From DATEGZ01 sp035519535 (GTDB lineage: Bacteria > Acidobacteriota > Vicinamibacteria > Vicinamibacterales > SCN-69-37): 64,000 bases of DNA. Location of the stretch: NCBI GenBank assembly GCA_035519535.1, contig DATIWF010000074.1, positions 1-64,000 of the forward strand. Direction: 5' to 3'. Positions 49,984 to 57,958 of the stretch are shown piece by piece; position 1 is the first letter of the stretch; each line of letters begins with the position of its first letter. The translations under genes and the position numbers were made by a program. The notes beneath the pieces were generated by a model, which did no database searches, was not told the origin of the DNA, and saw nothing but the letters and a program-made list of their open reading frames with translations.

Positions 49984-50006
49984 CGTTGCACACCGTTGCA
50001 CACGGC
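49984..50006. repeat. GTTGCACAC direct repeats next to copy A
   Basis: CCGTTGCACACCGTTGCACACGG-like sequence: two GTTGCACAC words 9-11 bp apart. The same pair recurs at 51637-51661. Possible integrase arm-type sites. Confidence 0.5.
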
Positions 50007-50124
50007 GTCGAGCATCGTCCGGGTCCGACCGAGTCTGCGACGTCTGGCGGCGAAGCCGCCGGCTACCGCCACTGTGCAGAAGGTTCACACGCCCTCAACC
50101 CAAACGGAGGGCGCAGAGCACAGG

Positions 50125-50955
50125 CTACCGCCAACGCGCCACGTTAGCTTCTGTGATCGGGCACCTCGTTTGGCTCCAAACGCGATTCCCGCCCGGTGCA
50201 ACGGCCGCTCGCTCTCCGACGATCGTGGAGCCGGCGACGACCCACTTGAGCGGGAACACAGCCAACACAAACGCGTCGACGCTCGGAGCACCGTCGACGA
50301 GCGGATGCTCCAAGGTCTGATCTAGCGCTGACGGTGGCCGCTGCTCCGGCGTTGAATTGCCGCCCGGCTGGAGCAGCACAACGCGGATCGGAAGTTTTGA
50401 GAAGTCTCGCCGGTCGAGCGGCAACGTGCTCAGTTTGTCTGCCGCCGGGGCGACAGGCTCGCGGACCCACACGCCAAGCGAGGGCCCCTCCGGACCCGCG
50501 GGTCCGGTCAGCGCCAGGCAGGCGACTGTGCCGTCTTCTGCGCGAATGGTCTGCGACGTCGAGGCACCGAAATCGAACCTATCGCCTATATGTCTGGTCA
50601 CTAGAGGATCTACCTTCAGTTTGGCATCGTGCTGAACGACCCGCCCGCTCGTCACTAGGATCTTTCTGCAATCGGGCGTGAAGGCGGTCGCCATAATGCA
50701 CACGTCATAGAAACCAGGTTCGAGCTCGATCTCGAAGCGTCCTGCGACGTCGGTATCCACCGCCACGTCCGGGCGGGCAACCTGCTTCGTTTCCCCAGCC
50801 GGATCGTAGTGAAATAGCACGTGCGCGTTCTTGATGGCCGTTCCCAGTTCGTCCGACACCCTTCCAGACACCTTCGTCGCGGAAAACGCGGCCAATCCAG
50901 CACAGAGCGCAATAGCAGTTGGGATGAACAGGAACGCGAGGCGACGTGCTGGCAT
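50125..50955 (-). CDS. Secreted protein with carboxypeptidase-regulatory-like domain
   Basis: A 276-residue protein with a signal peptide (ARRLAFLFIPTAIALCAGLA) and a beta-sandwich (VSGRVSDELGTAIKNAHVLF, VDTDVAGRFEIELEPGFYDV), the CarboxypepD_reg-like fold. The rest is unrecognised. ATG at 50955 follows GGAG with 9-nt spacing. It lies in the insert between tRNA-Leu copies A and B. Codon use and structure look intact. Confidence 0.7.
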   Translation of the reverse strand: MPARRLAFLFIPTAIALCAGLAAFSATKVSGRVSDELGTAIKNAHVLFHYDPAGETKQVARPDVAVDTDVAGRFEIELEPGFYDVCIMATAFTPDCRKILVTSGRVVQHDAKLKVDPLVTRHIGDRFDFGASTSQTIRAEDGTVACLALTGPAGPEGPSLGVWVREPVAPAADKLSTLPLDRRDFSKLPIRVVLLQPGGNSTPEQRPPSALDQTLEHPLVDGAPSVDAFVLAVFPLKWVVAGSTIVGERAAVAPGGNRVWSQTRCPITEANVARWR

Positions 50956-50979
50956 CGGTTCTTTCTCCGAACTGGCGGT

Positions 50980-51412
50980 CTAGAAGCAGACCGCCATGAT
51001 TCGATAGGTCTGCAATTGATTTACGGAGAGGTTCTTGTCCGGGACGAAGTGGGTGATGTTGTCGAGCTGGTGACCGAGCTCATGCAAGAGCAACAAGGCG
51101 CGGAACTGAGATTGGCTCCACGGTCGACCAAACGGGTCGGGTTTATCGCCAGTGTTGTACGTCATGTACTTTCCATTCGTATAGGCCGACGTGCACGGTG
51201 GCGCCGCCAATCGGGAAGCCCGATTCTGCATCAAGAAAGCGGTGGGATCCATTGACTTCGCGAACGAACGCACCGGCCTGGAGGGCTGGTGCGTTAGGAA
51301 GCGACTCAAAGATCGCCATGTCCTGTTCCAGTAATTGCAACGGAGCAAGCGTGACGTCGGGAAGCGCACGCGCAGAGGGGGAATGTGTTGCACACGGACA
51401 GATGGCACGCAC
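50980..51412 (-). pseudogene. Frameshifted remnant of a HELGH-type metalloprotease-like protein
   Basis: One - strand frame gives LLEQDMAIFESLPNAPALQA and SGFPIGGATVHVGLYE; a second frame carries on as TNGKYMTYNTGDKPDPFGR and ALLLLHELGHQLDNITHFVP and ends MAVCF. Joined, they form one polypeptide with an HELGHQ zinc site. The frameshift lies near 51180. No start or signal peptide remains at its 5' end. Confidence 0.6.
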
Positions 51413-51476
51413 CAGCCATCGTGCGCACTGTCATGACAGGAATTCTGGCAACTCCTGTGCTTCGCGATAGTTAAGG

Positions 51477-51536
51477 TTGGTGCGGAAGGGGGGACTCGAA
51501 CCCCCACGGTCTTGCGACCGCCAGCCCCTCAAGCTG
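51477..51536 (-). other. Truncated tRNA-Leu 3' copy B (attachment-site-like)
   Basis: 60 nt matching the 3' part of the intact tRNA-Leu, same orientation, preceded by AAGG as at the intact gene. The following about 150 nt are roughly 80% identical to those next to copy A. Confidence 0.85.
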
Positions 51537-51868
51537 ACAACAGTTGAAGCCGATCGCGGCGGATCCCGGGAAATCGCGGTCCACTTTCAGGTGCGGCCGC
51601 CGATCGCGGTCGTACAGGGCCGCGTCCAGAGGAATCCGTTGCACACTGTTGCACACGGCGTTGGGCATCGCCCGAATGGTCCGAGCTAGAGGTTGACCTT
51701 CTTCGGCGCGGCACTCTAAAGGGTCTTGTTGGGTTCCTCAGCCAGGGGAAGTTCGTGACGTCGCGGCTCATGAGAAACGGGCTCAACGGAAACGTGGTGC
51801 GCACCGCGTCGCGACTGTCTCCGACGCGGTTGGCCGCATCGTTTGAGCTGACGGACCGAGTTCCGTCC
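51537..51868. other. Gap next to tRNA copy B
   Basis: Contains a second pair of GTTGCACAC words (51637-51661) and otherwise no recognisable gene or RNA. Confidence 0.5.
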
Positions 51869-52030
51869 CTACCGTCCCGCGGGTCCGCGCACGACCTGCA
51901 CGAAATCGTCGGGTCTGATCCACTTGACGAATGCCGCGCGAACGGCGTCGGCGCTCAGGTCGGCGTACCGTCGCGCCGCACGGGCAGGCTCATCGAGCGG
52001 CAAATCGATCAGCGCGCGGTCTGTACGGCA
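51869..52030 (-). pseudogene. C-terminal fragment of an M16 (insulinase-family) peptidase
   Basis: Translation gives LIDLPLDEPARAARRYADLS, then AFVKWIRPDDFVQVVRGP and a stop. This is the C-terminal block of acidobacterial M16 peptidases. There is no upstream gene body. A second fragment with middle-domain sequence lies on the same strand at 56040-56311. Confidence 0.65.
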
Positions 52031-52169
52031 GCCGGCGGCTGAGCCCGGCGACCGCATCGGAGGCCGCGACGCTGAGTTCGTCTCGCCGGCCCGTGGGCTC
52101 GGAGCCGGTCCCGACCCTCTCGCGTTGACGACGACCGAGTCGCGGAAGCGCCGGGCGGGCCGCCGATTC

Positions 52170-52316
52170 CTACTTGTGCTTGTGGTGATGCGGCCCGGCG
52201 TGCGGGTGTGAGTGGACCGTCTTGCCGTGGCGATGCCGGTGCGGATCCCCCGCCTTCGGCACCTTGGTGTAGCGTTTGGCGGCGGTCGCGCGCGTCTGTC
52301 GCCTTTTGGCGGACAT
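52170..52316 (-). CDS. 48-residue His- and Lys-rich small protein
   Basis: MSAKRRQTRATAAKRYTKVP followed by a tail rich in His (DPHRHRHGKTVHSHPHAGPH, then HHKHK). The ATG at 52316 has GGAGG with 4-nt spacing. A metal-binding role (Cu, Ni or Zn) is plausible given the His tail and the DUF4198 and CopC/CopD genes nearby. It is short but codon choice and Shine-Dalgarno support it. Confidence 0.62.
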   Translation of the reverse strand: MSAKRRQTRATAAKRYTKVPKAGDPHRHRHGKTVHSHPHAGPHHHKHK

Positions 52317-52408
52317 GGGTCCTCCGGGTGTGCGCGCAGTATAGCGTGTCGCGAGGACGCGAAGCCTGAGGATGCGCTCCGGGCGTTCGGGAGCATGATA
52401 ACGAGCGC

Positions 52409-53254
52409 ATGATGATGCGGTCACGCCCCCTGCGTTGCCCTCTCGTCGTTGCCGCGATGGTGATGGCGGGTGCGGTCACTCTTTCGGCGCACGATTTCTG
52501 GATCGCCGCGTCCGTCCCGCGGCCTCGACCCGGCACGACCGTTGTCATCACCGCGAACGTCGGCGACAACAGCTACCCAGACAGCCAGAGTGTCACTGCG
52601 CCCGAGCGCATCGAGTCCCTGCGCCTGGTGGGTCCTTCGTCATTGCTCCTGACGCCGAAGTTCCGCACGCTGGGGAATGCCCTCGCAACCGACGTGGTGT
52701 TGCCGCCGGCGCCCGCGACCTACATGGTCGTAATGACGGTGAAGGGCCGCTTTCTCAGCATGGGTGCCGCGGAGTTCACGGACTATCTGAACGAAGAAGG
52801 CCTCACGGCCGTCATCGCCGAACGACAGCGGCGCGGTGAGGCCTCGCTCCCGAGCCGCGAGCGGTACTCACGCCAGGCCAAGACGCTCATCCACGCCGGC
52901 GACGGCCCGGCCGATCACGTGACGCGGCCCGTGGGACTGGTCGCGGAGATGGTGCCCGACACGGATGTCACCCGCGCACACGTCGGCGATACGATCGCGG
53001 CGCGGTTGCTGTTCGACGGTCAGCCCGTCGCGAACGCACAGGTGAGCGAGTACGCGGCCGGGCCAGGCCACATCGTCACTCGCCGCCAGATCGCGCGCAC
53101 CGACAAGAGCGGGCGCGCATCGTTCGTGCTGCGCGGCCAGGGCCCCTTCCTGCTGACGACCACGCACATGGTGCGACGTACCGGAGAAACCGGCCCGGAC
53201 GCTGCCGACTGGGAGTCGTATTGGGTCTCCCTCACGTTCGACATTCAGCGCTAG
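52409..53254 (+). CDS. DUF4198-domain secreted protein (NikM/CbiK-like)
   Basis: A 281-residue protein with a signal peptide (PLVVAAMVMAGAVTLSA) and HDFWIAASVPRPRPGTTVVI at the mature N terminus, the DUF4198 start, followed by the second beta-domain (VGDTIAARLLFDGQPVANAQ, TDKSGRASFVLRGQGPFLLT). DUF4198 proteins sit in periplasm with nickel/cobalt or other metal uptake systems. No transporter is adjacent. Several N-terminal Met codons (MMM) make the exact start uncertain by 1-2 residues. Confidence 0.8.
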   Translation: MMMRSRPLRCPLVVAAMVMAGAVTLSAHDFWIAASVPRPRPGTTVVITANVGDNSYPDSQSVTAPERIESLRLVGPSSLLLTPKFRTLGNALATDVVLPPAPATYMVVMTVKGRFLSMGAAEFTDYLNEEGLTAVIAERQRRGEASLPSRERYSRQAKTLIHAGDGPADHVTRPVGLVAEMVPDTDVTRAHVGDTIAARLLFDGQPVANAQVSEYAAGPGHIVTRRQIARTDKSGRASFVLRGQGPFLLTTTHMVRRTGETGPDAADWESYWVSLTFDIQR

Positions 53255-53323
53255 GCGACGCCGGGCGATCGCCTCGATTCCACTGATCCTGCGCGTCGCG
53301 GTGACCCGGCTGTCCGGCGTTGC

Positions 53324-53827
53324 TCAGTCCATGTCGCGCAGCGCGTCGTCCAGGCGCCTGGTCGCGTCCGTTGAATCCGGCGGGTCCAGCACGCCGTTCG
53401 GGACGCCCGGCGCCGCGCCGGCCGCCGCGCGCCGCGTCGATCGCCGCAGCGCCGCGATCAGCAGTCCCGCGCTAAGGAGCAGCACGGCCGGCGGCAGGAC
53501 GTAGACGAATCGACCCGTGCCCGCGGCGGGCGGCTCCGCGAGAATCCGCGGGCCGTACTCGTGCACATAGGCGTCGATGATTTCCCCGCGCGTCTGCCCG
53601 GCCGCCAGACGGACGCGGATGTCGCGCTTGACTTGGTCGGCGGCCTCCGACTGATGCTGCGAGACCTGCTGCCGGAAGCAGCAGGGGGCGACCAGGAGAT
53701 CCTCGATCGCACGCGCCTCCCGCTCGACATCGGCCGGCGGCTGCGCCCGCGCCGGCGTCGCCGCGAGGACCACGCCGATCGTGAGCGCGAGACACGCGGC
53801 CACGCGCGCGAGAGAGTGCCGGGACAT
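53324..53827 (-). CDS. CcmH/CycL-like cytochrome c maturation protein with CC motif
   Basis: A 167-residue protein with a signal peptide (VAACLALTIGVVLAATPARA). The CcmH N-domain motif LLVAPCCFRQQVSQHQSEAA has adjacent Cys-Cys in place of the usual RCxxC. AGQTRGEIIDAYVHEYGPRI and one C-terminal helix (PPAVLLLSAGLLIAALRRS) complete the family pattern. The variant is used in some phyla for haem-ligand/apocytochrome thiol reduction. A GTG at 53863 is an alternative start. No other ccm gene is adjacent. Confidence 0.78.
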   Translation of the reverse strand: MSRHSLARVAACLALTIGVVLAATPARAQPPADVEREARAIEDLLVAPCCFRQQVSQHQSEAADQVKRDIRVRLAAGQTRGEIIDAYVHEYGPRILAEPPAAGTGRFVYVLPPAVLLLSAGLLIAALRRSTRRAAAGAAPGVPNGVLDPPDSTDATRRLDDALRDMD

Positions 53828-53906
53828 CTCCACGCGATCGTACGGCACGTTCGCGCGGGACACCCCGCGGCAATTCGTCGCAGCGCGGATGTGGAGGGGA
53901 CGACGG

Positions 53907-54536
53907 TTAGCGGCGGCCGCCGCCTCGCCCCATCCGGCCGGCCGTCGACGGCGGCACCAGGCCCTGCAGCCGCATGTAGGTCACGATGTTGCCCCAGTGC
54001 TCGCTGATGTGCTGCGTGTCGTAGATCAACGTACCGAGCTTCGAACGATTCCCCTGCCGCTCGAGCATGTTGTCCATCGTCACGGCGGCGAACGCCTTGT
54101 CGCAGCGGCTGAATGACTCGCTCAGGTTCTGCACGATCTGGGCCTTCGTCAGGCCCTTGCCGAGATCGGTCGGCTGCCCGTTGCTGTCGTACCGGCCCGG
54201 CGCCTTCGCGTCGCCGGCCAGCGCCCAGCAGGCGCCGTTGTTGTCGTCCGCGATGTGACCGAGCAAATCACCGAACGTGCGCACGTCCGGCGTCGGCGAC
54301 CAGTTGTACTTGTCCTCCGGAAACTGGTCGGCCGCTTTCGTGATGTAGCCCTTGAGCGTGTTGAACATGTTCTGGACTTCCGTCACGAGCGGCGGCACGG
54401 GTTGCGCGCCGCGCCCCTGCGCCATCGATGAGCCGGTCTGCGCCATGCCCTGGGCCGGTTCAACCCCCGCGATGCGCGCGTCGAGCCCCACAGCAACGGC
54501 GCACACACCCGCACACATGATTAGGAACGTTCGCAT
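53907..54536 (-). CDS. Secreted DinB-like protein
   Basis: A 209-residue protein with a signal peptide and a DinB/YfiT four-helix fold: FNTLKGYITKAADQFPEDKY, RTFGDLLGHIADDNNGAC and HISEHWGNIVTYMRLQGLVP, with His residues placed as in DinB metal sites. Most DinB proteins are cytoplasmic; secreted ones are frequent in Acidobacteriota. GGAGGGAGATGTCAGC precedes the ATG. It has a Gly/Arg-rich C terminus. Confidence 0.78.
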   Translation of the reverse strand: MRTFLIMCAGVCAVAVGLDARIAGVEPAQGMAQTGSSMAQGRGAQPVPPLVTEVQNMFNTLKGYITKAADQFPEDKYNWSPTPDVRTFGDLLGHIADDNNGACWALAGDAKAPGRYDSNGQPTDLGKGLTKAQIVQNLSESFSRCDKAFAAVTMDNMLERQGNRSKLGTLIYDTQHISEHWGNIVTYMRLQGLVPPSTAGRMGRGGGRR

Positions 54537-54591
54537 GCTGACATCTCCCTCCGCGTCAACCGGGCCACGGCACCCACCGCACCCGGTACGC

Positions 54592-55401
54592 TCAATGATG
54601 ATGCCCCCACTGGGGCGGCGGCTCGGTTTCAGACAGACAGGCCGCCAGCGCTACCACGACGACCGCCGCGACGAGGGCCTCAACGACGACCGTCTTCAGG
54701 CCCGCGCCGCGCCAGTTGAGGAAACCGATTCCGCCCATGAGCATCACCGCCGCTACCTTTCCCAGCAGCACCTGACCGTAGACCGTCGTCCAGAGCGTGG
54801 AGAGAGGCTGCAGGTGCTCCCAGGCGATTACCGCGCCTGATGCTGCGACCAGGGAGGCACCCGTCAGCGCGATCGGTGCGAACGATCGCAGACGGACGAG
54901 GAGCGCGTCCAGATCATGCCGGCCGGACCAGAGTGCGACCCAGAGCGTGCCGATCCACAGTCCTCCGCCGAACAGGTGCGCGGCATGTGCACCCAGCAAC
55001 CACGCATCGTGACTGCCGCCATGGCCGACGAGCGGCACGACGGCCGCCACACCGAGCGCGGCCATGCCGCTGAGGACGATCCAGGACGACGGGAAGCGCG
55101 CCGCCAGCGGCAGGGCGAGTGCCACGGCCAGCGACGTGCTGGCCAACCACCGCCAATGCCGCCCCCAGACGTTGAGCGCGACCAGCCGCCAGGCCGGATC
55201 GATGCTTCGAAACCCGTCGGCGCCGAACCAGGCGTTCACCTCGGCCACGAGTATGAACGCGCTGCTGGCCAGGAGCCACAGTGCGAGGCGACGTGCGACG
55301 GCGATCACGCGGGCAGGCGCCGGGACGCGCAGGAGCGTGGCGCCGAAGGCGCCGATCACGCCGAGGGCGCTCACATAGAGCGCCCAGCGCGCCGGGATCA
55401 C
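54592..55401 (-). CDS. copD: CopD-family copper resistance membrane protein
   Basis: A 269-residue protein with about eight helices. Landmarks are HAAHLFGGGLWIGTLWVAL (the conserved His-rich helix), GHGGSHDAWLLG and a final HHH. GTG start at 55401 overlaps the copC stop (GTGA). CopD moves copper across the inner membrane with CopC as periplasmic donor. Confidence 0.85.
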   Translation of the reverse strand: MIPARWALYVSALGVIGAFGATLLRVPAPARVIAVARRLALWLLASSAFILVAEVNAWFGADGFRSIDPAWRLVALNVWGRHWRWLASTSLAVALALPLAARFPSSWIVLSGMAALGVAAVVPLVGHGGSHDAWLLGAHAAHLFGGGLWIGTLWVALWSGRHDLDALLVRLRSFAPIALTGASLVAASGAVIAWEHLQPLSTLWTTVYGQVLLGKVAAVMLMGGIGFLNWRGAGLKTVVVEALVAAVVVVALAACLSETEPPPQWGHHH

Positions 55402-55775
55402 GGTTGCTTCGTTCCGATCGTGAATGCGATGTCGCCCTGCTGCACGTGGCCGTCGTCGCCAGCGCCGCGCCAGTGAAGCGTGTACGAGCCGGCCGCAAGC
55501 GGGCTGGCCGGCTCGACATACATCGACTTCTCGGCGGGGACGATCACGGTCTTGCCGACGGCGACGGCCTTGGCGCCTGCCTTGAGCGAGATCGTGCTGA
55601 CGTCCTGGGCCGGCACCTGGCTGAACCAAAGCTGGAGACGCGCCGGCGGGGTCTTGAGCGTGACGCCGGCCGACGGCAAGCTCCGAATGAGCTCACAGTG
55701 GAACATGGGCGCGGCTGATACCCCTACGAGGCACGCCGTCGTGAAGATGATGACGAGCGAAAGTCGTGTACGCAT
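55398..55775 (-). CDS. copC: CopC-like periplasmic copper-binding protein
   Basis: A 125-residue protein with a signal peptide (RLSLVIIFTTACLVGVSAAP). The mature part has FHCELIRSLPSAG (N-terminal His of the Cu(II) site), PPARLQLWFSQVPA and GDDGHVQQGDI (Asp and His ligands). The usual family length and overlap with copD support the call. AT-rich promoter-like sequence lies upstream. Confidence 0.85.
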   Translation of the reverse strand: MRTRLSLVIIFTTACLVGVSAAPMFHCELIRSLPSAGVTLKTPPARLQLWFSQVPAQDVSTISLKAGAKAVAVGKTVIVPAEKSMYVEPASPLAAGSYTLHWRGAGDDGHVQQGDIAFTIGTKQP

Positions 55776-55891
55776 GGTCGCAGTATAGGCAAGCGATCTC
55801 CGGGTGGGCACGGCCGTACGAGCCTGCGGCAATATGCCGCACGTGAGCGTATATCTCCCCATGCGAAGCTGCGCGGACGCTACGACGCCGG

Positions 55892-56030
55892 ATGCGGACG
55901 CTTGTCGTCAGTGCCGTGCTCGTCGGGGTCGCCCCCGCCGCCCACGCCCAGGAGACCGTCAATCAGGCCAGCGTGAGCGGACACGCGTCACCGACTCGAC
56001 GGGCGCGGTCCTGCAAGGGGCGAGGTCGCC
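55892..56030 (+). pseudogene. N-terminal remnant of a TonB-dependent receptor, frameshifted
   Basis: Starts MRTLVVSAVLVGVAPAAHAQ followed by ETVNQASVSG, nearly the same as the start of the receptor at 776-3628 (AQETVNLASVSGRVTDPQGA). After SG the frame is shifted; the next frame continues VTDSTGAVLQGA. No downstream barrel follows. Confidence 0.72.
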
Positions 56031-56039
56031 GCCCGCGCC

Positions 56040-56311
56040 GTCGAGTACGCTTCGGCCAGCGCGAACTCAGTACCGAGCGCCGTTCCGCCTACGACGAGCT
56101 CGTAGAGCTTCGCGCGCTGGCTCGCAAGCACGTCGCTCAGCACGTTGACGGCCGCGAAGTCAGGACTGTCCGTGCCGGGCTTGCGGTAGGCGATGAACGC
56201 CAGGGTGTAAGGCAGGTTGCTCGATAGCGTGAACGTCTCGGATTTGACCGGATGAAGCCGCAGTAGCGGGACGGACCAGACGCGATTGAATGTCATGACG
56301 GCTTCATGCAC
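56040..56311 (-). pseudogene. Middle fragment of an M16 (insulinase-family) peptidase
   Basis: Translation gives TFTLSSNLPYTLAFIAYRKP, then FAAVNVLSDVLASQRAKLYE and EFALAEAYS. This is the inactive-half/mid region of M16 peptidases (PDFAAxxVLxDVLSSxRGKLY). It lies on the same strand as the C-terminal fragment at 51869-52030 and ends where other sequence starts. Confidence 0.68.
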
Positions 56312-56505
56312 TCGCCAGCACCGCAGCTTACCAAGCAGGCCGCCACGCCCTTCGACATTCGCACGAGTGGATCCATTCGGCCCACGAACGGCGCACGACT
56401 CCGCGGGCGCGGATGCGCTACGTGGGACAGACCTTCGCCGTGTCTATGAGGGATGCCGCTGGGCTTGCCACCGAAGCGCGAGCGTCGCGGGCGGTTCGCG
56501 AAGGT

Positions 56506-56592
56506 TGGTGCGGAAGGGGGGATTCGAACCCCCACGGTCTTGCGACCGCCAGCCCCTCAAGCTGGTGCGTCTGCCAATTCCGCCACTTCCGC
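56506..56592 (-). tRNA. tRNA-Leu (GAG anticodon)
   Basis: An 87-nt class II tRNA with encoded CCA. The acceptor stem GCGGAAG pairs with CTTCCGC. The anticodon loop reads TTGAGGG (anticodon GAG, codon CUC), followed by a long variable arm and T arm GGTTCGAATCC. The gene lies just 3' of secG on the same strand, an arrangement seen in many bacteria. It is the intact parent of the two truncated copies. Confidence 0.95.
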
Positions 56593-56615
56593 GTGGCCGG
56601 CGAACCTTCTAACTT

Positions 56616-57026
56616 CTAACTTCTCCCCCGCCCTCGCCCGGGCGTCGCGGCCGGAGTCGCCGCTGGCGTCGCAGCCGGCGAGCTCGTCGGTGTCGGCGTC
56701 GCAGACGTCGTCGGGAGCGTCGGCAGGGCCGGCGCCGCCGGCGAGGCCGCCGGGGCTGGTCCACCCACGCCGCTCACGACCGATCCGCCCGCGCCGGTGC
56801 GCGAGGCGATGCCGAGGCCGAGCGCGCCGATCATGAACAGCGTGCCGAGAACCGTCGTCGCGCGCGTCAGGAACGTCGCGCCGGCACGCGCGCCGAACGC
56901 GGTCTGACTGCTGGCGCCACCGAAAGCGGCCGCGATGTCTCCGCCCTTGCCCTGCTGCAGCAGGACGACCACGAGCAGCAGAAAGCAGACCAGAACGTAA
57001 AAGGCGACGAGCAGGTAGTAGAGCAT
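56616..57026 (-). CDS. secG: SecG, preprotein translocase subunit
   Basis: A 136-residue protein with two helices: MLYYLLVAFYVLVCFLLLVV, the conserved LLQQGKGGDIAAAFGGASSQ loop, then FLTRATTVLGTLFMIGALGL. The last about 60 residues are a Ser/Ala/Pro/Thr-rich tail, longer than usual and probably disordered. It follows tpiA and precedes tRNA-Leu on this strand. Confidence 0.92.
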   Translation of the reverse strand: MLYYLLVAFYVLVCFLLLVVVLLQQGKGGDIAAAFGGASSQTAFGARAGATFLTRATTVLGTLFMIGALGLGIASRTGAGGSVVSGVGGPAPAASPAAPALPTLPTTSATPTPTSSPAATPAATPAATPGRGRGRS

Positions 57027-57069
57027 AAGCGACCAGTATATCGGGTTATTGAGTGATCGGGATATTGGG

Positions 57070-57837
57070 CTATTTGGAGGCCGTCGTCCCGCGCGAGACG
57101 ATCTCGAAGAAACTGCGCGGATCGAGGCTGGCGCCGCCCACGAGCGCCCCGTCCACGTCCTCGAGGCCGGCGAGCTCGCGGACGTTCTCGGGCTTGACCG
57201 AGCCGCCGTACAGGATCCGGCAGCGATCGGCCGGCGCGCCGCCAAACCACTGACGAAGACGCACGCGGATGTGACGATGGGCTTCGTCGGCTTCCGCGGC
57301 GGTGGCGTTCCTGCCCGTGCCGATCGCCCAGACCGGCTCGTACGCGACGACGAGCTGCGCGATCTCATCGCCGCCGAGGCCATCGAGCCCGGCGCGGATC
57401 TGCCGGTCGAGGACCGTGAGTGTCCCGCCGCGCTCGCGCTCCTCGAGCGTCTCGCCGATGCAGGCAATCGGAACGAGGCCGGCCGTGTAGGCCGCGCGCA
57501 GCTTGCGGTTGACGGACGCGTCCGTCTCGCCGAACAGCTGCCGCCGCTCGGAGTGCCCGACGATGACGTGCGTGGCGCCGGCATCCTTGATCATCGTCGC
57601 GCTCACCTCGCCGGTGAAGGCGCCCTGGCGCTCGAAGTGTAGATCCTGGGCCGCGATGCCGAACCGCGTGGCGCGCGCCGCTTCGGCGGCGGTCGCGATC
57701 GCGGTGAACGGCGGCGCGATCACGATCTCGACGCTCGACAGGCCCTTCGCCAGGGCGGAGAACTCGCGCACGTAGGCGAGCGTCTCCGCCAGCGTCTTGT
57801 GCATCTTCCAGTTGGCCGCGAAGAGAGAGATGCGCAT
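57070..57837 (-). CDS. tpiA: Triosephosphate isomerase
   Basis: A 255-residue TIM-barrel enzyme interconverting dihydroxyacetone phosphate and glyceraldehyde 3-phosphate. ANWKMHKTLAET (Lys13-type residue), GHSERRQLFGE (catalytic His), YEPVWAIGTG (catalytic Glu), then YGGSVKPEN. Start at the ATG at 57837; the frame is open further upstream into repeat sequence. Part of a glycolytic cluster gap-pgk-tpiA-secG. Confidence 0.95.
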   Translation of the reverse strand: MRISLFAANWKMHKTLAETLAYVREFSALAKGLSSVEIVIAPPFTAIATAAEAARATRFGIAAQDLHFERQGAFTGEVSATMIKDAGATHVIVGHSERRQLFGETDASVNRKLRAAYTAGLVPIACIGETLEERERGGTLTVLDRQIRAGLDGLGGDEIAQLVVAYEPVWAIGTGRNATAAEADEAHRHIRVRLRQWFGGAPADRCRILYGGSVKPENVRELAGLEDVDGALVGGASLDPRSFFEIVSRGTTASK

Positions 57838-57850
57838 GTCCACCAGCGTT

Positions 57851-57958
57851 AACTTATAGAACTTAGAACTTAGAACTCCGAACTTAGAACTTCGAACTGC
57901 GAATTCGAATTCGAGCGGTTGACTTCGACCCCCAAGTTCGAAGTTTGAAGTTCTAAGT
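57851..57958. repeat. GAACTTA-like short repeats with inverted partner
   Basis: A degenerate run of AACTTAGAACTT-type words (about 57850-57915) followed by AAGTTCGAAGTTTGAAGTTC words (about 57934-57957). AACTTCGAACT (57888-57898) is an exact inverted repeat of 57935-57945; CTTAGAACTTC (57883-57893) pairs with 57947-57957. It could form a large hairpin between pgk and tpiA. Confidence 0.7.

Noticed and set aside
49824..51536. Truncated copies A and B as functional tRNA genes
   Set aside because: They lack the D arm and the 5' acceptor strand.
53907..54536. DinB-like protein as a DNA-damage polymerase
   Set aside because: It belongs to the unrelated DinB/YfiT helical-bundle family and has a signal peptide, not the Y-family polymerase.
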